A model generated the notes under the pieces. It was given only the letters and a program-made list of their open reading frames with translations, had not been told where the DNA came from and searched no databases. From an uncultured Bacteroides sp. (lineage in GTDB: Bacteria; Bacteroidota; Bacteroidia; Bacteroidales; Bacteroidaceae), in contig USSR01000430.1 in NCBI GenBank assembly GCA_900557355.1, positions 1-6,117 on the forward strand: DNA of 6,117 nt, given 5' to 3'. Both the position numbers and the translations under genes were made by a program. Shown here piece after piece: positions 1 to 6,061 of this stretch (within the stretch, counting starts at the first letter, position 1; every line of letters starts with the position of its first letter).

Positions 1-41
1 CTCAATTCTATCACTATATCTTTCCGCATTTCACTTTTTTG

Positions 42-60
42 TAGTAACTTTGCATTACTA
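42..60 (+). promoter_or_regulatory. Candidate Bacteroides primary promoter with dyad around the -7 box
   Basis: TAACTTTG at 45-52, followed by C, matches the Bacteroides -7 consensus TAnnTTTG. A weak -33 candidate, TTTC at 21-24, lies 20 bases upstream and has one mismatch to TTTG. The -7 box sits inside a perfect inverted repeat, TAGTAA (42-47) and TTACTA (55-60) with a 7-base spacer, which could be an operator or coincidence. Transcription would start near 57 and run into the terminator at 120-153. Confidence 0.5.
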
Positions 61-91
61 ATTTTAGGTTTTTACTTAAGATTATTTAGAG

Positions 92-115
92 AAAAAAGTC
101 AATGCATAATTGACT
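92..115 (-). terminator. Rho-independent terminator for fecR-type gene, minus strand
   Basis: Read on the minus strand, AGTCAAT (115-109) and ATTGACT (103-97) form a perfect 7-bp stem around the 5-base loop TATGC. The 3' arm runs directly into a T tract (96-92). It lies about 80 bases after the stop of the anti-sigma gene and would end that transcript. The stem is AT-rich, so its strength is moderate. Confidence 0.6.
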
Positions 116-119
116 GTCT

Positions 120-153
120 ATGGGATGGTGTTGCAGCACTGTCCCATTTTTTT
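120..153 (+). terminator. Rho-independent terminator, plus strand
   Basis: ATGGGA (120-125) pairs with TCCCAT (142-147). The inner bases extend the stem to about 12 bp with three G-U pairs, closing on a TGCA tetraloop. A run of seven T follows at 147-153. On the minus strand the hairpin has no U tract, so it works for plus-strand transcripts only. Confidence 0.8.
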
Positions 154-194
154 ATTCGAGTGTGTTACTTCATAGGCAAAACGATTTTAAAAGG

Positions 195-1139
195 TTAATA
201 AATAGTGATTACATTCTTCTCATCATCTTTCTTGTAGGTAAATTTATTATTCAGTCTGAGGACTCTCAAAACATGTTCTACTCCATCTCCCGTTCTGAAT
301 TTACCGGTATAACGATTGTTTAATATTTTGGTATTATTTACAATAATATCTACTCCGTAATATAACTTTAGCTTTTCCAGCATATCTTTGACGGATACAT
401 TGTTAAAGCAAATCAAGCCTTCACGCCACAAAAAGTGTTCAGGGTCTTTAATTCGTCCTTTTATCAGTTTGTTTCCTTTCAGACTTGCCATTGTATTGGG
501 TTCCAACTTCATTCCGTTCATTGTAGTACCGGGACTTAAGATTTCTACTGCTCCTTCCAATAAGGCCGTTTCCCAGATACTGTCCGCTGCATAAGCCATG
601 ACATTGAATTCCGTCCCCAATACCTTGACATTACATTTATTGGTTTCTACAATAAAAGGCTGTTTTTCATTTTTAGTGACTGCGAAGTAGCCTTCACCAT
701 CCAGCTTTACATTCCGGATATCACCATTGAAATGTCCCGGAAAGGTTAACGTACTAAGCGAATTCAGCCATACTTTAGTACCGTCTGCCAACATTAGTTC
801 GGCTCGCTGCCCGGCAGGTACATGTATGGATTGGAGTGATTCACTTTGTTCTGCCTGGTGCTTTTCGGACCAATAGTATGTACCTAATAGAACAACTGCG
901 AATATTGCTGCAATTTTTGCAGTCTCTATCCAAAGTGTGCGCAATGTGAAATGCTTTATTAACTGCTTATTTTCTGTTTTCACAGGTTCTGTGCGCCATA
1001 GGGCAATATCATGTAGCTTGCGCTGTGCCATATATTCGCGCATGTTTTCCGGACTTTCTTGCATCCACTCGGTAACACGTTGTTTTTCGGTTTCAGTGGC
1101 ATTGCCGGATATATATATTTGAAGTAATTCGGAATTCAT
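195..1139 (-). CDS. FecR family anti-sigma factor (DUF4974-type C-terminus)
   Basis: This is an inner-membrane anti-sigma regulator. In this family the cytoplasmic N-terminus binds an ECF sigma factor and the periplasmic part receives a signal from a TonB-dependent outer-membrane receptor. Residues 1-72 form the cytoplasmic domain. One membrane helix spans about 74-90 (TAKIAAIFAVVLLGTYYW). The FecR domain follows at about 103-205, with DGTKVWLNSLSTLTFP (119-134) and VLGTEFNVMAY (173-183). The C-terminal part (about 237-314) begins LWREGLICFNNVSVKDML and resembles DUF4974. The length of 314 is normal and the frame is intact. Start: ATG at 1139, with an A-rich upstream region and no clear Shine-Dalgarno, as is usual in Bacteroides. 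An ECF-like promoter lies just upstream. The cognate sigma gene before it is broken, and no SusC/SusD genes appear in the 194 bases after it. Substrate specificity cannot be told. Confidence 0.93.
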   Translation of the reverse strand: MNSELLQIYISGNATETEKQRVTEWMQESPENMREYMAQRKLHDIALWRTEPVKTENKQLIKHFTLRTLWIETAKIAAIFAVVLLGTYYWSEKHQAEQSESLQSIHVPAGQRAELMLADGTKVWLNSLSTLTFPGHFNGDIRNVKLDGEGYFAVTKNEKQPFIVETNKCNVKVLGTEFNVMAYAADSIWETALLEGAVEILSPGTTMNGMKLEPNTMASLKGNKLIKGRIKDPEHFLWREGLICFNNVSVKDMLEKLKLYYGVDIIVNNTKILNNRYTGKFRTGDGVEHVLRVLRLNNKFTYKKDDEKNVITIY

Positions 1140-1161
1140 TCTTTATTGTGTTTTATATAGT

Positions 1162-1185
1162 AACGACTAAAGTGAAAACAACCCT
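1162..1185 (-). promoter_or_regulatory. Candidate ECF-sigma-dependent promoter of the anti-sigma gene
   Basis: On the minus strand AGGGTT (1185-1180), 14 bases and CGTT (1165-1162) stand 22 bases before the fecR start codon. The arrangement fits the general ECF pattern of a G-rich -35 element and a CGT-type -10 element. Similar GGGT...CGTC/CGTT strings are, from memory, common before Bacteroides FecR genes. Read as such, fecR expression would depend on its own or a paralogous ECF sigma factor. Confidence 0.5.
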
Positions 1186-1206
1186 AAAAGAAAATTGGAA
1201 AAAATG

Positions 1207-1238
1207 AAAAAAAAGATTTCTGCTCTCAAAAAGGCAGA
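1207..1238 (-). terminator. Possible weak terminator after the sigma gene
   Basis: On the minus strand TCTGC (1238-1234) and GCAGA (1223-1219) form a 5-bp stem with a 10-base loop. Four bases later comes a run of eight T (1214-1207). The stem is short and the U tract is offset. It could separate the sigma transcript from the separately promoted fecR gene, but it may not be functional. Confidence 0.3.
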
Positions 1239-1733
1239 GATACATGGCTGAATTTAATAATAGAAGAAGAAATAAAATAGAGGAAGATAATCTTTTAAGG
1301 TTATCCGTAATGCCTTTAATGCTTTTGATATATGATATTCCACTCCTTTTATGGAAATTCCCATCTGTTCGGCAATTTCTTTATTAGACTTGTTTTCGAA
1401 CCGGCTTAGTAGAAATATCTGTCGGGTTTGTTCAGGAAGTAATTTCAATGTTTCCCGGATGATACTTTCTACTTCATCCGAGAATATTTCATTGGGATCG
1501 CATGACTCTAAAGTTGAAATACGAATAGAAAGTTCCTGTTGGTGCCAATCGACCATAGATTCAAAAGCCGTGCGTTTGACTTCTTCGTGCTTCAGATAGT
1601 CCAAAGCTTTATTCTTTAATATGGTAAGTAGGAGAGGCTCTATATAATCTATTTTCTCTGTTTTTAATTTTTCCCATAATTTAATCAACGATTCGGAAGC
1701 AATATCTTCTGCTGCCAAATCATCATGAACATA

Positions 1734-1763
1734 TTATCAATTGCAATTCCGCAGTTCGTATCA
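1734..1763 (-). other. 30-bp stop-rich segment replacing part of sigma region 2
   Basis: Read in the sigma frame, these ten codons are stop, Y E L R N C N, stop, stop. Homologues, from memory, have about seven residues here, resembling SFLFVKS between the KK and YVHDD motifs. That suggests a replacement or imprecise insertion with a net gain of about 9 bases, which keeps the frame. The segment contains the self-complementary AATTGCAATT (1739-1748) and abuts a larger palindrome. I found no other copy of it in the window and no target-site duplication. Confidence 0.6.
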
Positions 1764-1781
1764 CTTCTTATAATAAGAAGT
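1763..1781. repeat. Perfect palindrome, 8-bp arms, 3-bp spacer
   Basis: ACTTCTTA (1763-1770) and TAAGAAGT (1774-1781) are exact inverted copies separated by TAA. The repeat lies in the sigma coding region, encoding TSYYKK on the minus strand, and ends at the first in-frame stop. It could form a hairpin in mRNA or in single-stranded DNA. Its position at the edge of the aberrant segment suggests a possible role in the mutation. Confidence 0.7.
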
Positions 1782-1867
1782 ATATATTTCATTAAAAGAA
1801 TTTACGATAACATTGCTCATTTGTATGTCGGTTGTGCTTTTCATCTATACATATTAAAAAGGTATAG

Positions 1868-1875
1868 CAAAGTTA
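1868..1875 (-). promoter_or_regulatory. Promoter -7 box for the sigma gene
   Basis: On the minus strand the sequence is TAACTTTG followed by C, an exact match to the Bacteroides TAnnTTTG box. It is 24 bases upstream of the first possible sigma start codon (1844). No clear -33 TTTG is visible. The box lies between the stop of the dehydrogenase gene and the sigma start, so the sigma gene probably has its own transcript. No convincing terminator separates it from the upstream operon. Confidence 0.55.
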
Positions 1876-1891
1876 GCAATAAAAACAATTG

Positions 1892-3496
1892 TTATAGCTT
1901 GAAGTAGTTAGCTACTGCTTCTGCACATCGCTCTCCATCAATGCCGGCAGAAACAATACCACCTGCATATCCTGCTCCTTCTCCGCATGGAAACAATCCT
2001 TTAATTCTTACATGCTGCAAAGTTTCCCTATCTCTTATGATTCGTACTGGTGCAGAGGTCCGTGTCTCCACACCAATCATTACCGCTTCATTAGTCAGGA
2101 AACCGTGGCTGTATCGTCCGAACTGCTGGAAACCTTTGCTGAGTCGTTCAGTGATGAACGGTGGCATCCAGAAGTGTAGGGGTGAAGAAATTAATCCCGG
2201 AGCATAGGAACTCTCCGGTAAATCATAGCTTAATTTCTTACGTGTAAAATCCTGCATACGTTGTGCAGGAGCTGTCTGACGCATATTGCCTTGTTGCCAG
2301 CAATTATATTCTAATGCCTCTTGGAAATACATCATACTGAGTTGGGGATAGGCAACACTATCATCCTGTGTGGCTGTTCTTCCATTTTCTATCTTCAATC
2401 CTCCGTTCTCCAAATCTTCCGGCCTCAATTCAACTACCATCCCTGAGTTGCTCCAACGCGATCCACGGTTACTGGGGCTCATTCCGTTTACTACAATCTG
2501 TTGTGGACCACTGGCGGCGGGAACAACGAATCCACCCGGGCACATACAGAAACTATATACCCCTCGTCCGTCTACCTGTGTCACAAAGCTATATTCGGCG
2601 GCAGGTAGATATTTCCCCCGTCCATTCTTACTATGATATTGTATCTGGTCGATCAATTCTGAAGGATGTTCCAAACGTACACCGACTGCAATACCTTTAG
2701 CTTCAATATCTACTTGATTGGCGGCCAGCCAACGGTACACATCCCGTGCCGAATGCCCTGTTGCCAAGATTACCGGACCCAGAATCGTTTGTCCTGTATG
2801 GGTTTCGATACCTTTTATTTCATCGCCTTCTATAATCAAGGCATCCATACGGGTTTCAAAGTGTACTTCTCCGCCACATTCGAGAATGGTGTTCCGCATA
2901 TTCTCTATCACACGCGGCAATTTATCCGTACCGATATGCGGATGTGCATCTACCAATATGGCTGTAGAAGCGCCGTGCTGACAGAATACATTCAATATCT
3001 TATCCACATTTCCACGTTTCTTGCTGCGGGTATAGAGTTTCCCGTCCGAATAAGCACCTGCGCCTCCCTCGCCGAAACTATAATTAGATTCCGGATTCAC
3101 TGTGTGCTCCCGGCTGATTTGAGCCAGATCTTTCTTCCGTTCGCGCACATCCTTTCCACGTTCTACAATGATTGGGCGAAGTCCCAGTTCTATCAGTCTC
3201 AGTGCAGCAAATAGTCCACCGGGACCGGCACCTACGACAATAACCTGCGGTTTTCCTTCTACGTTTTGATATATAGTAGGCTGGTATTCATCGTCTTTGG
3301 GCATTTCGTTCAGATATACCCGTACAGTCAGGTTGACGAAGATGGTTCGTTGCCGTGCATCAATGCTGCGCTTCAGGACACGTGTCGCATTAATATTCCG
3401 CGCATTCAGGCCTTTTTCCTGGACGAGGTATTCTTTCAATCGTTGTTCATTGGCGGCTATCTCGGGTAGCACGCGTAGTTGGTATTCTTGTATCAT
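1892..3496 (-). CDS. NAD(P)/FAD-dependent dehydrogenase, COG2509-like
   Basis: This is a cytoplasmic flavoprotein oxidoreductase whose substrate is unknown. Residues 1-75 form a small N-terminal domain containing RVLKRSIDARQRTIFVNLTV, typical of this uncharacterised family. The FAD-binding Rossmann fold starts at 85 with VIVVGAGPGGLFAALRL (GxGxxG at 89-94), and an acidic residue ends the second strand (VERG, 111-114). Further conserved stretches are FGEGGAGAYSDGKL (141-154), ATGHS (245-249), CMCPGGFVV (318-326), VETRTSAPVR (476-485) and the C-terminal GEGAGYAGGIVSAGIDG (505-521), which closes the FAD site. There is no signal peptide or membrane helix. The length of 534 is normal. The ATG at 3496 follows the lipoprotein stop after 3 bases, so it is probably the last gene of that operon. 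A short N/G-rich stretch around 363-378 may be a loop insertion. The family is often annotated as an NAD-utilizing dehydrogenase, but the reaction is unproven. Confidence 0.92.
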   Translation of the reverse strand: MIQEYQLRVLPEIAANEQRLKEYLVQEKGLNARNINATRVLKRSIDARQRTIFVNLTVRVYLNEMPKDDEYQPTIYQNVEGKPQVIVVGAGPGGLFAALRLIELGLRPIIVERGKDVRERKKDLAQISREHTVNPESNYSFGEGGAGAYSDGKLYTRSKKRGNVDKILNVFCQHGASTAILVDAHPHIGTDKLPRVIENMRNTILECGGEVHFETRMDALIIEGDEIKGIETHTGQTILGPVILATGHSARDVYRWLAANQVDIEAKGIAVGVRLEHPSELIDQIQYHSKNGRGKYLPAAEYSFVTQVDGRGVYSFCMCPGGFVVPAASGPQQIVVNGMSPSNRGSRWSNSGMVVELRPEDLENGGLKIENGRTATQDDSVAYPQLSMMYFQEALEYNCWQQGNMRQTAPAQRMQDFTRKKLSYDLPESSYAPGLISSPLHFWMPPFITERLSKGFQQFGRYSHGFLTNEAVMIGVETRTSAPVRIIRDRETLQHVRIKGLFPCGEGAGYAGGIVSAGIDGERCAEAVANYFKL

Positions 3497-3499
3497 AAT

Positions 3500-5347
3500 T
3501 TATTTTTTCTTTAAGTAGGGGTTGATGTTCAGGGCATGGCCATAGCTTGAAATTAAAATGCCCCCCAGCAGATATGCCTGTTGGTATTGTTTTATCGGCA
3601 GGGTGAAAAGAGTCTCACCGCTATTTATATCAATAATCTCTACCTGATCTTCTTGGCTCAGGCAAAGATAACCGGTTTTGGGGTCGATGTTTGCATACTG
3701 TGCTTCGTAGCTATGTACGGCGGTCATGTCTTCAGTATTGTAGATTGTGATCACTCCATCCGTATTTGTTGTTGCCCTTCTCACCAGCAATAATGAAGAG
3801 TTGTGTGGCATAAACCGTGCATTACTGAATGGACTTTCGTTAGTAGGATAAACTTTCTTTTCAAGTATCTCGAACTCCGGAGACATGGTATAGATGGCTA
3901 TCTCTACCGAATTGTCCAGATAGATATATTTCCCGTCTGCTGATACCACTCCATTGCCATAGAATGATGATTCCGGCAATGTCACCCTCTTTTCCGATTC
4001 CATATCAGCACTTAGGATGCAAGCCATTAAGTCTTTCGGATAAGTCTGCTCAATGTAGAATATACGGTCGTCATTCAGTATCCGTGCCCCCATACCATTT
4101 ACCCGATTGGATACCGGATGTATTAAGGGAGCAGTGAGCATTTTCCCTTCATACAATGCCAGTGCATCATTATAAGATACCAGCACCCTGCTGTTCATCT
4201 CAGAAGTATTTATTGCATTGGTGTTGTTTGCCGGAGAAACACTGCTATGCCTGGCTATCGGTTTTAAATCGGGTACCGACATGCTGTATATTTCATCGAA
4301 TATGCTGTAATAGAGGGTATTATCGCTCTCGTTGTAATCGAAATTAGTAAAGCCGTTGCCAAGATATTTGCCCATCATGCCTACTGTACTACTTTGAGAA
4401 TATGTATAGGAACCTCTGTCCGCTGTGTCGTAGGCAACTGCTTCTACCTGGATATAATGAAGATCGTACTGCTGTGTGCCGAAGGCGCATAGCGGGATAC
4501 TGATGCTTGTTTCCTCCGTTTCCTTCATTTTGAGTTCTTGGTTTACGTAGATGTTCCATTTGCATTTGTAGCCTTTTCCGTTACTCCATTTCACAGTGCA
4601 AAAATCAATGGCCGAGAGATCTTCCACTTGTTCTATTGTTATATTGTCGTTAGGAAGAATCTTATATCCCACATACCAGCTGACATTGTCTTCAAAATTG
4701 GCTTTTACGTTATACCAGTCGCCATTATCCAGCACATGACCTTTGTCGGTAAAACTGGTGATGCCGGCATCTTCAATAGTTGCCAGCAGTTCTCCTCTTT
4801 TATAGACAGTGTAGTTTAAGAAGTTCATGTATTTATAGTAGGGTTTCTCCCAAGTCAGTTCCAGATATCCCTCTTCATTGATTCGCGTGGCCATTTCCGG
4901 TGTTTCGGTAGGCTCTTTTTCGTAGGCAACGGTTACTTTCCAGCTCATTGTTCCACCATAGGCTTCCATGCCCGCTTGGTCGGCAATACTTCCCGTGTTG
5001 GTAGCTACGTACAGATTACAGGTAAGCGTATAGTTTCCGTTGGGCAATTGATTCGGCGAGAACCATAGTTCACCGCTTTTGCCGTTAGATTCAAAGAGCA
5101 AGTCGCCAAGAGTGAATTCAGCTTTCAATACTTCTCTGCCGGATGTCTCGAAGGAATAATAGATGGGAATGTTTTCTTGATAGATAATGATGTTCTCTCC
5201 TTCGGCAAAAGCATTCAGGTTGATGCCCAGAGGTGTTTTATCAGGTTTTTCGATATCTACAAAGTTTTCGTGCAGTGAGGCTTCGCAGCCTGCCAATATC
5301 AGTAGCAGCAGGGCGAGGCAAGATAGGGTAGTTGTTCTCATTGTCAT
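3500..5347 (-). CDS. Lipoprotein with Ig/FN3-like modules and probable beta-propeller
   Basis: The function is not known. A type II signal peptide is clear: the hydrophobic stretch LALLLLILAG ends in Cys21 (lipobox LAGC), so the mature protein is lipidated. The residues after the cysteine (EASLHEN) do not match the charged surface-export signal well, so either periplasmic or surface exposure is possible. About 40-142 looks like an Ig-like beta domain. About 145-232 (LELTWEKP, LNYTVYKRGE) looks FN3-like, and a second such module spans about 236-325. From about 326 to the end, repeated beta-strand units such as VSADGKYIYLDN and GVITIYNTEDM suggest a WD40/YVTN-like propeller. Domain calls are from pattern only. 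The ATG at 5347 overlaps the barrel gene's stop by 4 bases (ATGA). ATG at 5341 is an alternative start. The coupling suggests a joint role with the barrel, perhaps binding or scaffolding at the outer membrane. Confidence 0.82.
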   Translation of the reverse strand: MTMRTTTLSCLALLLLILAGCEASLHENFVDIEKPDKTPLGINLNAFAEGENIIIYQENIPIYYSFETSGREVLKAEFTLGDLLFESNGKSGELWFSPNQLPNGNYTLTCNLYVATNTGSIADQAGMEAYGGTMSWKVTVAYEKEPTETPEMATRINEEGYLELTWEKPYYKYMNFLNYTVYKRGELLATIEDAGITSFTDKGHVLDNGDWYNVKANFEDNVSWYVGYKILPNDNITIEQVEDLSAIDFCTVKWSNGKGYKCKWNIYVNQELKMKETEETSISIPLCAFGTQQYDLHYIQVEAVAYDTADRGSYTYSQSSTVGMMGKYLGNGFTNFDYNESDNTLYYSIFDEIYSMSVPDLKPIARHSSVSPANNTNAINTSEMNSRVLVSYNDALALYEGKMLTAPLIHPVSNRVNGMGARILNDDRIFYIEQTYPKDLMACILSADMESEKRVTLPESSFYGNGVVSADGKYIYLDNSVEIAIYTMSPEFEILEKKVYPTNESPFSNARFMPHNSSLLLVRRATTNTDGVITIYNTEDMTAVHSYEAQYANIDPKTGYLCLSQEDQVEIIDINSGETLFTLPIKQYQQAYLLGGILISSYGHALNINPYLKKK

Positions 5348-6027
5348 TTGATTTTGAAATAGGTGATGATTCCTGCATTAATTCGTAGTCCGGTCCAGTC
5401 TGCATCGATTGTAGCTTTATTACCTTCCATGCTCATACTGGTAATAGGATCCCATTCGTACCCCAGCGAAGCCGAGATGCTGGCAAAGGAGCAAAAACGG
5501 TAGAAAACTCCCAGTGCGGGTTGCACAAACAGGTTAGTGCCCTTTAGTTTGATTTCGTCTTTCTCTGTCCCTGCATCATTTATCATAAGGCTTGCATGGA
5601 TTTTTGCTGTGCTGAAGACGCCTCCGGCTGATAGTTCAATAAAAGGGGTGAATCTGCCCGGTTCGGCGAGAGCAAACCGATAGAAGGCACCCAGTTTGTT
5701 GCCATAGACGCGCATGCGATATTTGTACTCTCCCGAATAATCGGCAAGGTGGTTCTGTCCGGCTGTATTCATGTGCGAAAACAGCACTCCGAAGTGATGC
5801 TTGTTGATGAGGCAACCCATCCGCAGGTCATGAGTGAGGTGTCCCGAAAAGTTGTCTGTGGTCTTAACTCCTCTTAGCGGATTGCTTTGAAGCACCTGCT
5901 TCAGGTGATCTTTCATGGCAGACATATTATACGTTCCGTAGCCCGGTTGATACTCTATGGTTATCTCCTGGCTGTATGCTGAAATACCCATTAGTAGTGC
6001 ACAAGTAAGTAATAGTAACTTTTTCAT
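5344..6027 (-). CDS. Small outer-membrane beta-barrel protein
   Basis: A probable outer-membrane protein of 227 residues. It has a Sec signal peptide (MKKLLLLTCALLMGISAYSQ, with cleavage likely after AYS, leaving Q at the mature N-terminus). The mature chain alternates polar and hydrophobic residues in strand-like segments: YGNKLGAFYRFAL (108-120), FTPFIELSAGGVFSTAK (126-142), LFVQPALGVFYRF (166-178), ASISASLGYEW (182-192) and a final LRINAGIITYF (214-224). This pattern resembles porin/OmpA-like barrels of about 8 strands. No catalytic motif is seen. The start is ATG 6027, 34 bases after the radA stop, with no clear Shine-Dalgarno. The gene leads the operon with the lipoprotein, which it overlaps. 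No TAnnTTTG box is visible in the short gap, so transcription may come from within or before radA. Confidence 0.82.
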   Translation of the reverse strand: MKKLLLLTCALLMGISAYSQEITIEYQPGYGTYNMSAMKDHLKQVLQSNPLRGVKTTDNFSGHLTHDLRMGCLINKHHFGVLFSHMNTAGQNHLADYSGEYKYRMRVYGNKLGAFYRFALAEPGRFTPFIELSAGGVFSTAKIHASLMINDAGTEKDEIKLKGTNLFVQPALGVFYRFCSFASISASLGYEWDPITSMSMEGNKATIDADWTGLRINAGIITYFKIK

Positions 6028-6061
6028 AAATGGTTATGTTGTGTGGTTGAAAATGTGCAAA

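Larger units (their letters stand above)
57..153 (+). ncRNA. Candidate small RNA of about 97 nt
   Basis: This is an inference from a promoter box at 45-52 and a strong intrinsic terminator at 120-153 on the same strand, with no credible reading frame between them. The predicted transcript would begin with an AU-rich single-stranded stretch of about 40 nt. It would then form a 7-bp hairpin (97-115, loop GCATA) and end in the long terminator hairpin with its U tail. The only ATGs inside give a three-residue peptide or start within the terminator stem. I do not recognise a known RNA family. Alternatively, the terminator ends a plus-strand gene lying left of the window. The 5' end is approximate. 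Confidence 0.4.
1254..1844 (-). pseudogene. ECF-type RNA polymerase sigma-70 factor, interrupted by in-frame stops
   Basis: ECF sigma factors direct RNA polymerase to target promoters and are held by a FecR partner, here the next gene downstream. The N-terminus can start at ATG 1844 or 1820 and contains FNEIYTSYYKK, a typical region 2.1. It hits TGA at 1763-1761, with TGA and TAA following at 1739-1734. The same frame then resumes with YVHDDLAAEDIASESLIKLW (region 2.2 onward) and runs to TAA at 1254. Region 4 is intact, with LPEQTRQIF and the helix-turn-helix NKEIAEQMGISIKGVEYHI. With the interrupting codons counted, the frame is 189-197 codons, close to the usual ECF length. Gene callers may report only 1254-1718 from a TTG, which would lack region 2.1 and begin mid-domain. 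A Bacteroides promoter lies upstream. A sequencing or assembly error is possible. Confidence 0.8.

Noticed and set aside
1..198. A plus-strand frame open from the window edge to TAA at 196-198, about 65 codons
   Set aside because: It runs through both terminator hairpins, is rich in T-derived Phe/Leu/Cys without a recognisable domain, and lacks a visible start. It is best explained by AT-rich chance.
1732..1773. Inversion of the stop-rich segment between short TATTAT/ATAATA repeats as a phase switch
   Set aside because: I inverted the segment by hand. The result still contains a stop before YVHDD and does not recreate the expected region 2 sequence, and the repeats are only 6 bp.
1716..1781. 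Programmed ribosome bypass over the stop codons, prompted by the adjacent hairpin
   Set aside because: A hop from the KK codons to YVHDD would still lack the roughly seven residues normally present there, and no matching take-off and landing arrangement is evident.
1870..1898. Imperfect inverted repeat around the dehydrogenase stop codon as a terminator
   Set aside because: The arms contain a mismatch, the stem is AT-rich and no U tract follows. It overlaps the sigma promoter instead.
1725..1907. Plus-strand frame of 60 codons over the sigma N-terminus
   Set aside because: It is antisense to a well-matched sigma N-terminus and to the sigma promoter, with no Bacteroides promoter or recognisable domain of its own.
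2666..3214. Plus-strand frame of 182 codons
   Set aside because: It lies wholly opposite the FAD dehydrogenase, whose motifs are unmistakable. It has no recognisable domain and is a shadow frame.
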